This document shows, piece by piece, positions 6,245-13,361 of a stretch of 13,361 nucleotides of DNA. Each line of letters starts with the position of its first letter. The stretch's first letter is position 1. The position numbers were made by a program, and so were the translations under genes. Location: NCBI GenBank assembly GCA_905369775.1, contig CAJPJR010000053.1, positions 1 to 13,361 of the forward strand, in the 5' to 3' direction. The notes beneath the pieces are model-generated. The model was given only the letters and a program-made list of their open reading frames with translations. It was not told where the DNA came from and searched no databases. The DNA comes from Prevotellaceae bacterium UBA1746. Lineage in GTDB: Bacteria; Bacteroidota; Bacteroidia; Bacteroidales; Bacteroidaceae.

Positions 6245-6850
6245 GTGGGGCACGTGCTGCTCGCTCACCACAACGGTGCGGGGCTGCTCGAGGCCGGTTG
6301 TGACGAAGCGGGGCGCGGTTGTCTGGCCGGTGCGGTCTATGCCGCCGCAGTCATCCTTCCGACCGACTATCACAACGAGGCGCTCAACGATTCGAAGCAA
6401 CTGACCGATGCACGCCGGCGTGCATTGCGCCCCGAAATCGAGCGCGATGCCCTGGCGTGGGCGATCGGTGTGGTCGATGTGGCCGAAATCGATCGATACA
6501 ACATCCTCAATGCTTCGATTCTCGCCATGCATCGCGCGCTGGACGGTTTGCAAATATGTCCGGAGTGCATCATTGTCGACGGCAACCGCTTCAAACCGTA
6601 CGTTCGCGAGGTGCTTGAGATTCCACACACCACCATTGTCAAGGGCGACGGGAAATATCTGTCGATTGCAGCCGCCTCGGTGTTGGCCAAAACCTATCGA
6701 GACGATTACATGGCCGCGTTGCACCGCGAATATCCCGACTACGGGTGGGATCACAACGCCGGCTATCCCACCCCGGCGCACCGTGCGGCCATTGCCGCCC
6801 ACGGAGCGACTCCCTACCACCGCAAAACGTTCAAACTGCTCAAAGATTAA
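6245..6850 (+). CDS. rnhB: Ribonuclease HII
   Basis: RNase HII cuts the RNA strand of RNA-DNA hybrids and nicks DNA 5' of single misincorporated ribonucleotides, starting ribonucleotide excision repair. The 201-residue protein contains the defining AGCDEAGRGCLAG block (Asp20, Glu21 and the GRG motif), LNDSKQLTDARR, Asp112 in IIVDGN, and KGDGKYLSIAAASVLAKTYRD with Asp153. The four acidic metal ligands are therefore all present. No ATG is available: the frame opens with GTG at 6245, three bases after ybjQ. A second GTG at 6254 would give a start (VLLAHHNG) closer to the usual Bacteroidetes N-terminus, so the true start may be nine bases later. priA follows after 50 bases on the same strand with no terminator between them. 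Confidence 0.95.
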   Translation: MGHVLLAHHNGAGLLEAGCDEAGRGCLAGAVYAAAVILPTDYHNEALNDSKQLTDARRRALRPEIERDALAWAIGVVDVAEIDRYNILNASILAMHRALDGLQICPECIIVDGNRFKPYVREVLEIPHTTIVKGDGKYLSIAAASVLAKTYRDDYMAALHREYPDYGWDHNAGYPTPAHRAAIAAHGATPYHRKTFKLLKD

Positions 6851-6900
6851 ATCGCGGGCGGCAGCGCACAGACGTTGCCGCCCCCAATGTTTTCGCCGCC

Positions 6901-9384
6901 ATGTACGCTGATATCGTTCTTCCGCTCGCCGTTCCCGGCGCGTACACCTACCGTTTGCCCGCATCACTCGAGGTCCGCATCACCATCGGCTCGCGTGTGG
7001 TGGTGCCGTTGGGAAAGAACAAGCGCTACACGGGCATCGTGATCCGACTGCGCGAAGATGCGCCCGCACTCGACGAAGATCGCATCAAAACCATCGAGGA
7101 ACTCGTCGACGAACGCCCCCTTTTGCTCGAATCGCAGATCGAACTTTGGCGCTGGATGGCACAATATTATATGTGCTTTCCCGGCGAAGTGATGAAAGCA
7201 GCCTTGCCCGCGGGCTTGAAACTGGAGAGCGAGACGCTCTTCTCCGTGGCTGAAGAAGCCGATCCCAACGACGAGGGTCACGATGAGGCCGAACGCGAAG
7301 TACTGCGCGCCTTGATGGCGAAACCTTTGCGGGTGAGCGATTTGCGCAAGGCCGTTTCGCGGCCGGGATTGCTGCGTACGCTCAAAAATCTGGTGGAAGC
7401 CCGATGGATCACGGTCGAAGAAAAAGTGAGTCGGGGCTTCCGGGCGAAAAACGAGATGCGACTTACGCTCGCCCCCGCCTATGCTTCGGCCGAAGCCCTG
7501 GAGGACGCGCTGCAACAGCTGGGGCGCTCGCCGCGGCAATCCGAGGCGTTTCTCGCTTTCCTCGACCGCGCCGGAATTGCTGCGGCCGAACGACTGAACA
7601 ACTACACTTTGCTCGGCGAAGTGCGGCGCTCGGAGTTGGTCGACGCCCTCCCCGACGGTGGAACGGCCGCCGTCACGGCATTAGTGCGGCGCGGTCTGCT
7701 CATTTCCACGGCCGTCGAGGTAGGACGCCTCAAGATACACAAAGCCGTCGAGGGATTGGCGCCGCGACCGCTGAGCCCCGCGCAGCAAGCCGCCCACGAT
7801 GCCATTTTAGCCGGGTGGAAAGAAAAGGAAGTGGTGCTCTTGCACGGCGTCACCTCGAGTGGAAAAACCGAAGTCTACATCGAACTCATTCGCCGCACCC
7901 TGGCCGAAGGCAAACAAGTGCTGTTTTTGTTGCCGGAGATCGCACTGACCACACAAATCACCGATCGTCTCGGCCGCGTGTTCGGCGAAAAGCTCGGCGT
8001 CTACCATTCTAAGTTTCCCGACAACGAGAGAGTGGAAATGTGGCAGCGACAATTGAGCGAAAAAGCCTATCCGTTGATTCTCGGCGTGCGCTCTTCTGTG
8101 TTTTTGCCCTTTCGAAATCTCGGATTGATCATCGTAGACGAAGAACATGAGGCTTCTTACAAACAGCAGGACCCGGCTCCGCGCTATCATGCCCGCGATG
8201 TAGCCATACTCATGGCACATCGTTGCGGCGCGAAGGTACTACTCGGCACCGCCACCCCCTCGCTCGAGAGTTACAAGCACGCCGAAACGGGCAAATACGC
8301 CCTGGTGCGCCTCGCAGAGCGCTTCGGCGGGGTGCAAATGCCCGAGATCGTGGTCGAAAATCTGGCGGAATTGCAGCGAAAGAAGCAATTGCCCACGCCT
8401 TTCTCCCCTCGTTTGCACGACGAAGTGGAGGCTGCTTTGCAATCCGGCCGGCAAGCCATCCTTTTCCTCAATCGGCGCGGCTACAGTCCCGCGTTACAGT
8501 GCCGAAGCTGCGGGTGGACGCCGCGTTGCACGCAGTGCGACGTGCCCCTCACCCTCCATTTGAAATTCCACAAGCTCGTTTGTCACTATTGTGGCACGCA
8601 ATATGATGTGCCCACCCATTGTCCACAGTGCGAGCAGGCCGATTTGCGCGATATCGGGGCGGGCACGGAAAAAATCGAGGCCGCCGTCGAAGCTTGCTTC
8701 CCCACGGCGAAGGTGGCACGCATGGATTTAGACACCACCCGCTCGCGTTCTGCCTACGAACGCATCATCCGCGAGTTCCAAACCGGGCGTTCCAACCTCC
8801 TGGTCGGCACCCAAATGGTGACGAAAGGCTTAGATTTCGGCGGAGTCAGCGTGGTCGGCATCGTCAATGCCGATCAATTGCTGAATGCGTGCGACTTTCG
8901 TGCCCATGAGCGCGCCTTTCAGATGCTCTCCCAGGTGGCGGGGCGCGCCGGCCGGCGCGGTAGCCGAGGGCATGTGGTGTTGCAAACCCGGAAGCCCGAT
9001 TTACCTGTCGTGGCCCAGATTGTTGCGGGCGATTATCCCGCGATGTACCAAAAAGAAATGGCCGATCGGCGCACTTTCCGCTATCCTCCGGAAGTACGTC
9101 TGATCATGATCAGTTTTAAACACCGCGATGAGCGCACAGTCGCCGGCAGCGCGCGCCTGTTTGCGGACTTGTTGCAGCCTCACTTCGGCGACGACCTGTT
9201 CGGCCCCATGAAACCGGTGGTGAGCTACGTGCAATTGCAACACATTCGCCGCATCATGCTGAAAGTGTCGCCCACACTCAGTCCCACCTCGGTGCGCACC
9301 ACGCTGTGGGCCGCCCGCGATCGCGTATTGGCCCACAGTGCTTGCCGAAATGTAACCATTTATTTTGACGTCGACCCCATGTAG
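6901..9384 (+). CDS. priA: Primosomal replication restart helicase PriA
   Basis: PriA recognises abandoned replication forks, unwinds DNA 3' to 5' and reloads the replicative helicase. The protein has 827 residues, longer than the E. coli enzyme. The N-terminal fork-binding domain (MYADIVLPLAVPGAYTYRLP, then GSRVVVPLGKNKRYTG) is followed by a winged-helix-like region. The helicase core has Walker A GVTSSGKTE (316-324), the DEEH box at 413-416, and motifs V-VI (GTQMVTKGLDFGG; QVAGRAGRRG). Eight zinc-binding cysteines are inserted in the core: C534, C537, C543, C546, C561, C564, C574 and C577. All key residues are intact. The start at 6901 is preferred because sequence further upstream in frame overlaps rnhB. 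It is the last gene of its operon, with a terminator just after it. Confidence 0.97.
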   Translation: MYADIVLPLAVPGAYTYRLPASLEVRITIGSRVVVPLGKNKRYTGIVIRLREDAPALDEDRIKTIEELVDERPLLLESQIELWRWMAQYYMCFPGEVMKAALPAGLKLESETLFSVAEEADPNDEGHDEAEREVLRALMAKPLRVSDLRKAVSRPGLLRTLKNLVEARWITVEEKVSRGFRAKNEMRLTLAPAYASAEALEDALQQLGRSPRQSEAFLAFLDRAGIAAAERLNNYTLLGEVRRSELVDALPDGGTAAVTALVRRGLLISTAVEVGRLKIHKAVEGLAPRPLSPAQQAAHDAILAGWKEKEVVLLHGVTSSGKTEVYIELIRRTLAEGKQVLFLLPEIALTTQITDRLGRVFGEKLGVYHSKFPDNERVEMWQRQLSEKAYPLILGVRSSVFLPFRNLGLIIVDEEHEASYKQQDPAPRYHARDVAILMAHRCGAKVLLGTATPSLESYKHAETGKYALVRLAERFGGVQMPEIVVENLAELQRKKQLPTPFSPRLHDEVEAALQSGRQAILFLNRRGYSPALQCRSCGWTPRCTQCDVPLTLHLKFHKLVCHYCGTQYDVPTHCPQCEQADLRDIGAGTEKIEAAVEACFPTAKVARMDLDTTRSRSAYERIIREFQTGRSNLLVGTQMVTKGLDFGGVSVVGIVNADQLLNACDFRAHERAFQMLSQVAGRAGRRGSRGHVVLQTRKPDLPVVAQIVAGDYPAMYQKEMADRRTFRYPPEVRLIMISFKHRDERTVAGSARLFADLLQPHFGDDLFGPMKPVVSYVQLQHIRRIMLKVSPTLSPTSVRTTLWAARDRVLAHSACRNVTIYFDVDPM

Positions 9385-9405
9385 TCGGTCGTCGCATCCT
9401 TTGGA

Positions 9406-9450
9406 GGAGGCAAAACACGGGAGCTTTCCGCATTTTGCCTCCTTTTTCTT
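9406..9450 (+). terminator. Rho-independent terminator after priA
   Basis: GGAGGCAAAA (9406-9415) pairs perfectly with TTTTGCCTCC (9433-9442). A smaller hairpin forms inside it (9418-9422 with 9426-9430). The T-rich tail TTTTTCTT follows at 9443-9450. It begins 21 bases after the priA stop. Confidence 0.88.
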
Positions 9451-9480
9451 TTGCATTTCACAAAAGGCGTCGTAAATTTG
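9450..9480 (+). promoter_or_regulatory. Promoter of the frr-rsgA operon
   Basis: TTTG (9450-9453), a 19-base spacer and TAAATTTG (9473-9480) match the Bacteroidetes promoter at every fixed position. Transcription should start near 9487, about 36 bases before frr. The -33 box is built from the end of the upstream terminator's T-tract. Confidence 0.8.
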
Positions 9481-9522
9481 CCCCAACATCAATTTCAAAC
9501 TCTCGAATAGACGCTATCCCTT

Positions 9523-10083
9523 ATGTTAGACGTAAAGCAATTGCTCGCCGCCTGCGAAGAGCGCATGGAAATGAGCGTGATGCACCTCGAAGAAACCCTT
9601 TCGCACATCCGTGCCGGCAAAGCCAACGTGCACATCCTCGACCAAGTGCTGGTGAATTCCTACGGTTCGATGGTGCCCATCAACAATGTGGCCGCCATCA
9701 CCACGCCCGATTCCCGCACCATCGCCATCAAGCCTTGGGACAAGAGCATGTTCCACCCCATCGAGAAAGCCATCATCGATAGCAATGTGGGCATCATGCC
9801 CGAGAACAACGGCGAAGTGATCCGTTTAGGCATCCCGCCCCTCACCGAAGAGCGCCGCCGCGACCTTACAAAGCAGTGCAACCAGGAAGGTGAGGAAGCC
9901 AAGATCGCCATTCGCAACACGCGTCGCGACGGAATCGACAAACTCAAGAAGAGCACCAAAGACGGTGTGCCCGAAGACGTGGCCAAAGACGCCGAGGGCG
10001 ATCTGCAGAAGCTCCACGACAAGATGGTAAAGCGCATCGAAGAGCTCTTGGCCGCCAAGTCTAAGGAAATCATGACCGTGTAA
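9523..10083 (+). CDS. frr: Ribosome recycling factor
   Basis: RRF splits the ribosome after termination, working with EF-G to release the subunits and the mRNA. The 186-residue length and two-domain pattern are standard. The helical bundle domain frames an inserted beta domain (about 31-105). Family segments include HIRAGKANVHILDQVLVNSYGSMVPINNVA, the TIAIKPWDKSM stretch, IRLGIPPLTEERR and a long basic C-terminal helix ending VKRIEELLAAKSKEIM. The ATG at 9523 sits about 36 bases from the predicted transcription start, and no earlier in-frame start is sensible. rsgA begins 21 bases after the stop, so both translation-related genes are probably expressed together. Confidence 0.97.
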   Translation: MLDVKQLLAACEERMEMSVMHLEETLSHIRAGKANVHILDQVLVNSYGSMVPINNVAAITTPDSRTIAIKPWDKSMFHPIEKAIIDSNVGIMPENNGEVIRLGIPPLTEERRRDLTKQCNQEGEEAKIAIRNTRRDGIDKLKKSTKDGVPEDVAKDAEGDLQKLHDKMVKRIEELLAAKSKEIMTV

Positions 10084-10104
10084 GGTCGCAAACACTCAAC
10101 GCTT

Positions 10105-11085
10105 TTGGCTCGCAAACCCTCGAACAGCAAAACGCTCCCCACCACCACAGCCCATGGCACCGTGGTGCGCAACACCGGCAGCAGCTATATTGTGCGCACC
10201 GACGGAGGTGAGCTCGTGGAGTGCCGCGTCAAAGGCAATTTCCGCCTCAAAGGCATTCGCACCACCAACCCCGTTGCCGTCGGCGACGGGGTTGTGTTGC
10301 GTGTCACGGAGGCCGATGAAATTGCCTTCATCACCGCCATCGACGAACGGCGCAACTACATCATCCGCAAAGCCTCGAATCTCTCGAAGCAAAGCCACAT
10401 TCTCGCCGCCAACATCGACCGCGTGCTCTTAGTGGCCACCATTGCGCGTCCGGAGACGTCGACCACCTTCATCGACCGCTTCCTCGCGTCGGCCGAAGCC
10501 TATCGCGTGCCCGTGGTCTTGGTGTTCAACAAAATAGACGACCTCAATGCCGACGAACGTGCCACGCTCGACTACCTCACGTGGGTCTATCGCGACGTGG
10601 GCTACGAGGTGCTGCATCTTTCCGCCGCGACGGGCGAAGGCCTCTCCGAGCTACTGCCGCAACTCAGCGACCGCATCACGCTACTGGCCGGACATTCGGG
10701 CGTGGGCAAGAGCACTTTGCTCAATCGCCTCATTCTCGACGCCCATGTGCGCACGGCCGAGATTTCCGAATCGCACGGCACCGGCATGCACACCACTACA
10801 TTCAGCCAACTCTTCGACCTTCCCGACGGCGGCAGCCTGATCGACATTCCCGGCATCAAAGGTTTCGGCACTTTCGACATGGAACCCGAAGAAATCGCCC
10901 ACTACTTTCGCGACATCTTCGCGCTCGGGCATGATTGCCGCTTCTCCAACTGCACCCACACCCACGAACCCGGTTGTGCCGTCCTGGCTGCGCTCGAAGA
11001 CCACCGCCTTGCGCCTTCGCGCTACACTTCTTATCTTTCTATGCTCGACGATCACGACGAGGACAAGTACCGGCCGGCTTATTAG
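10105..11085 (+). CDS. rsgA: Ribosome small subunit-dependent GTPase RsgA
   Basis: RsgA (YjeQ/YloQ) is a circularly permuted GTPase that checks late 30S subunit assembly in the cytoplasm and releases factors such as RbfA. The 326-residue protein has an N-terminal OB fold (about 18-80, GTVVRNTGSSYIVRT), then the GTPase motifs in permuted order: G4 NKID (142-145), G5 SAATGEG, G1 GHSGVGKST (196-204) and G3 DIPGIKGFG. The C-terminal zinc knuckle is C278-x4-C283-x-H285-x5-C291. No ATG or GTG precedes the OB fold; TTG at 10105 is the only common start codon between the upstream in-frame stop (the frr TAA itself) and the first conserved strand. Translation therefore probably begins at TTG, which adds about 15 residues before the domain. 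Confidence 0.95.
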   Translation: MARKPSNSKTLPTTTAHGTVVRNTGSSYIVRTDGGELVECRVKGNFRLKGIRTTNPVAVGDGVVLRVTEADEIAFITAIDERRNYIIRKASNLSKQSHILAANIDRVLLVATIARPETSTTFIDRFLASAEAYRVPVVLVFNKIDDLNADERATLDYLTWVYRDVGYEVLHLSAATGEGLSELLPQLSDRITLLAGHSGVGKSTLLNRLILDAHVRTAEISESHGTGMHTTTFSQLFDLPDGGSLIDIPGIKGFGTFDMEPEEIAHYFRDIFALGHDCRFSNCTHTHEPGCAVLAALEDHRLAPSRYTSYLSMLDDHDEDKYRPAY

Positions 11086-11104
11086 TCGGCCGTTGTGCTT
11101 TTGC
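11071..11104 (+). terminator. Weak hairpin after rsgA, possible terminator
   Basis: CGGCCG at 11071-11076 can pair with CGGCCG at 11087-11092 across a 10-base loop that includes the rsgA stop. It is followed by TTGTGCTTTTG, which is T-rich but interrupted. The stem is short and the tail poor, so read-through into the next gene is likely. Confidence 0.3.
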
Positions 11105-11151
11105 GTCGATCCCATTGCTTTCGACATTAACCCGGCTCCGTCCCATTTGCT

Positions 11152-13361
11152 ATGCTCGACAAAAAAACATTCACGCAACTCTATCTGAAAGATACGTCGT
11201 TTGTCAATCTCATGACGCGGCGTATCTTTAATGTTTTGCTCATCGCCAACCCCTACGACGCCTTCATGCTCGAAGACGACGGACGCATCGACGAAAAGCT
11301 CTTCAACGAATATGCCGCCCTCTCCCTGCGCTATCCGCCGCGCTTCACCCAAGTGAGCACAGCCGACGAGGCTTGGGGCGAACTGGGGAAGAACTCGTTC
11401 GACCTCATCATTGTCATGCCCGGAACGGACAACAGTGACACTTTCGACATCGCCCGCGACATCAAAGCCCGCAACGAGCACATCCCCGTCGTGGTGCTCA
11501 CCCCCTTCAGTCACGGCATCACGGCACGCATTGAGCACGAAGATCTCTCGGCCTTCGAATACGTGTTCTGTTGGTTGGGCAACACCGATTTGTTGCTCTC
11601 CATCATCAAGCTGCTCGAGGACAAAATGAATCTCGATCACGACATCGAAGAGGGTGGAGTGCAGCTCATTCTGCTCGTCGAAGACAACATTCGTTTTTAT
11701 TCCTCCGTGTTGCCCGAACTCTACAAGTTTGTGCTGCAGCAAAGTAGGGAGTTTGCCACCGAAGCCCTCAATGAGCACCAGCGCACCCTGCGCATGCGCG
11801 GCCGTCCCAAGATCGCTTTGGCGCGCACCTACGAGGAAGCCACCGCGCTCTACGATGCGCATCCCAACAATGTGCTGGGCGTCATCACCGATGCCCGCTA
11901 TCCTCGCGACGGAGTGGTCGATCCGAAAGCCGGTGTCGCGCTCCTCAACCGTTTGCGCAAGGCCGATCCTTTCTTGCCTCTCATCCTCGAATCGGCCGAA
12001 TCGCACAATGCCGTCGAAGCCTCGGCCCACAACGCGGCCTTCGTCGACAAGAACTCGAAAAAGATGGCCGTCGACCTGCGTCGCGCCGTGAAACAGCATT
12101 TCGGCTTCGGCGATTTCGTGTTTCGCGACCCCCGCACGTTCGAAGAGGTGGCCCGCGCGCGCAATCTCAAGGAGATGCAAAACGCCATTCTCACCGTTCC
12201 GGCCGATTCGCTGCTCTATCACATCACGCGCAACCACGTTTCGCGCTGGCTCCGCAGCCGTGCGCTCTTTCCCGCCGCCGAGTTTGTGAAACAGCTCTCG
12301 TGGGAAGAATTGCGCGACCTCGATGCGCATCGCCGCATCATCTTTGAAGCCATTGTGCAATACCGTTTGATGAAGAACCGCGGCGTGGTCGCCGTGTTCC
12401 GCCGCGATCGCTTCGACCGGTACTCCAATTTCGCCCGCATCGGCGAAGGTTCGCTCGGCGGCAAGGGGCGCGGCCTGGCTTTCATCGACAATCTGGTGAA
12501 ACATCACCCCGAAATCAATCGTTTCGACAATGCCACCGTCATGATCCCCAAAACGGTGGTGCTCTGCACCGACCTTTTCGAGGAATTCATGGAGACGAAC
12601 AATCTCTACCAGTTGGCTTTGTCGGATGTCGACGACTCCACGATTCTCGATGCCTTTCGTCGCGCCCGTCTGCCCGAACGGCTCGAAGGCGACCTCCTCA
12701 CTTTTGTCGACGCCCTCCGTTGTCCCGTGGCGGTGCGCTCGAGTTCGCTGCTCGAAGACAGTCATTACCAGCCGTTTGCGGGCATCTACAATACCTACAT
12801 GGTGCCCTATCTCGACAACCACGGTCGCATGCTCTCCATGCTTTGCGATGCCATCAAAGGCGTGTATGCTTCGGTCTATTTCAAGGACTCGAAGGCCTAC
12901 ATGCAAGCCACGCGCAATGTGATCGACGAGGAGAAAATGGCCGTGGTGCTGCAAGAAGTGGTCGGCCGCCGCTACGGCGACCACTTCTATCCCAACATTT
13001 CTGGCGTGGGTCGCTCGCTCAATTACTATCCCCTCGATGACGAGCGCGCCGAAGAGGGCACGGTGAGTCTGGCCCTCGGCTTGGGCAAATATATTGTGGA
13101 CGGCGGTCGCACGCTGCGCGTCTGTCCGGCTCATCCGGCGCGCGTGTTGCAGACGTCCGACACCGAGATGGCGCTGCGCGAAACGCAAACGCGCTTCTGC
13201 GCCCTCGACTTGAAAAATCTGGGCGAGAACTTCTCGGTGGACGACGGCTTCAATCTCCTGCGCCTTCCAGTCAAGACGGCCGATGCCGACGGTGCGCTGC
13301 AGTTCATCGCCTCGACATTCAACCCCACCGACCAAGTGATCTATCCCGGTCTGTATCCCGG
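11152..13361 (+). CDS. Tandem receiver-like domains fused to PEP/pyruvate-binding domain (partial)
   Basis: The gene runs off the right edge; 736 codons are visible. Residues about 27-130 resemble a response-regulator receiver (FNVLLIANPYDAFML, DLIIVMPG, HIPVVVLTPF), but Met89 replaces the phosphorylated Asp and the usual Lys is missing. Residues about 170-312 form a second receiver that looks complete: LLVEDN (Glu177, Asp178), Asp247 in ITDARY, Ser281 in LILES and Lys300 in VDKNS. A helical linker follows. From about 425 comes an N-terminal PEP synthase/PPDK ATP-grasp-type domain (PF01326), with GEGSLGGKGRG (431-441) and VRSSSLLEDS (528-537). The PPDK phosphohistidine motif is not in the visible part. 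Databases usually label such proteins phosphoenolpyruvate synthase. The fusion suggests phosphorylation-controlled phosphotransfer, but the actual reaction is unknown. It starts 66 bases after rsgA. Confidence 0.85.
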   Translation, partial: MLDKKTFTQLYLKDTSFVNLMTRRIFNVLLIANPYDAFMLEDDGRIDEKLFNEYAALSLRYPPRFTQVSTADEAWGELGKNSFDLIIVMPGTDNSDTFDIARDIKARNEHIPVVVLTPFSHGITARIEHEDLSAFEYVFCWLGNTDLLLSIIKLLEDKMNLDHDIEEGGVQLILLVEDNIRFYSSVLPELYKFVLQQSREFATEALNEHQRTLRMRGRPKIALARTYEEATALYDAHPNNVLGVITDARYPRDGVVDPKAGVALLNRLRKADPFLPLILESAESHNAVEASAHNAAFVDKNSKKMAVDLRRAVKQHFGFGDFVFRDPRTFEEVARARNLKEMQNAILTVPADSLLYHITRNHVSRWLRSRALFPAAEFVKQLSWEELRDLDAHRRIIFEAIVQYRLMKNRGVVAVFRRDRFDRYSNFARIGEGSLGGKGRGLAFIDNLVKHHPEINRFDNATVMIPKTVVLCTDLFEEFMETNNLYQLALSDVDDSTILDAFRRARLPERLEGDLLTFVDALRCPVAVRSSSLLEDSHYQPFAGIYNTYMVPYLDNHGRMLSMLCDAIKGVYASVYFKDSKAYMQATRNVIDEEKMAVVLQEVVGRRYGDHFYPNISGVGRSLNYYPLDDERAEEGTVSLALGLGKYIVDGGRTLRVCPAHPARVLQTSDTEMALRETQTRFCALDLKNLGENFSVDDGFNLLRLPVKTADADGALQFIASTFNPTDQVIYPGLYP

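Noticed and set aside
10681..13335. 884-codon open frame antisense to rsgA and the receiver/PEP-binding gene
   Set aside because: Same cause: the plus strand carries clear GTPase, receiver and PEP-binding motifs, while the antisense frame shows no domain.

Overview
This window looks like chromosomal DNA of a fairly GC-rich member of the Bacteroidetes, probably Bacteroidales. Three things support this. Four intergenic sites match the Bacteroidetes sigma factor pattern (TTTG or TTG, 19-20 bases, TAnnTTTG). Start codons have no consistent Shine-Dalgarno sequence. The gene content and order (sufC-sufD-sufS, ybjQ-rnhB-priA, frr-rsgA and a receiver/PEP-binding fusion) also fit the group. Genus cannot be decided from the sequence alone.

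Layout. At 2-229 is the C-terminal end of a bifunctional aspartokinase/homoserine dehydrogenase, followed by a strong hairpin terminator (305-351). A purine-rich noncoding stretch with an array of about 21-bp repeats (about 494-630) separates it from a convergent gene at 705-1379 (minus strand). That gene encodes an XRE-type HTH / S24 peptidase regulator that looks able to cleave itself, and it has its own promoter at 1471-1501. A gap of about 900 bp (1380-2295) has no convincing gene but contains hairpins and a duplicated 14-mer. It ends with the promoter and long leader of the suf operon.

The suf operon (2296-5752) encodes the SufC ATPase, the SufD scaffold and the SufS cysteine desulfurase, which together assemble Fe-S clusters. 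The SufB partner is not next to sufC, which is unusual. A terminator (5800-5850) and, ten bases later, a new promoter (5860-5891) start the second operon: a YbjQ-family protein, RNase HII (rnhB) and the primosomal helicase PriA. RNase HII and PriA both serve genome maintenance, one removing ribonucleotides from DNA and the other restarting stalled forks. A terminator (9406-9450) overlaps the promoter of the third operon (9450-9480), frr-rsgA, which encodes ribosome recycling factor and a ribosome assembly GTPase.

The window ends inside a long gene (from 11152) encoding two receiver-like domains, one degenerate and one apparently phosphorylatable, fused to a PEP/pyruvate-binding domain. It is the least understood protein here and the best candidate for undescribed biology. 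No mobile element, CRISPR array, tRNA or rRNA was seen.
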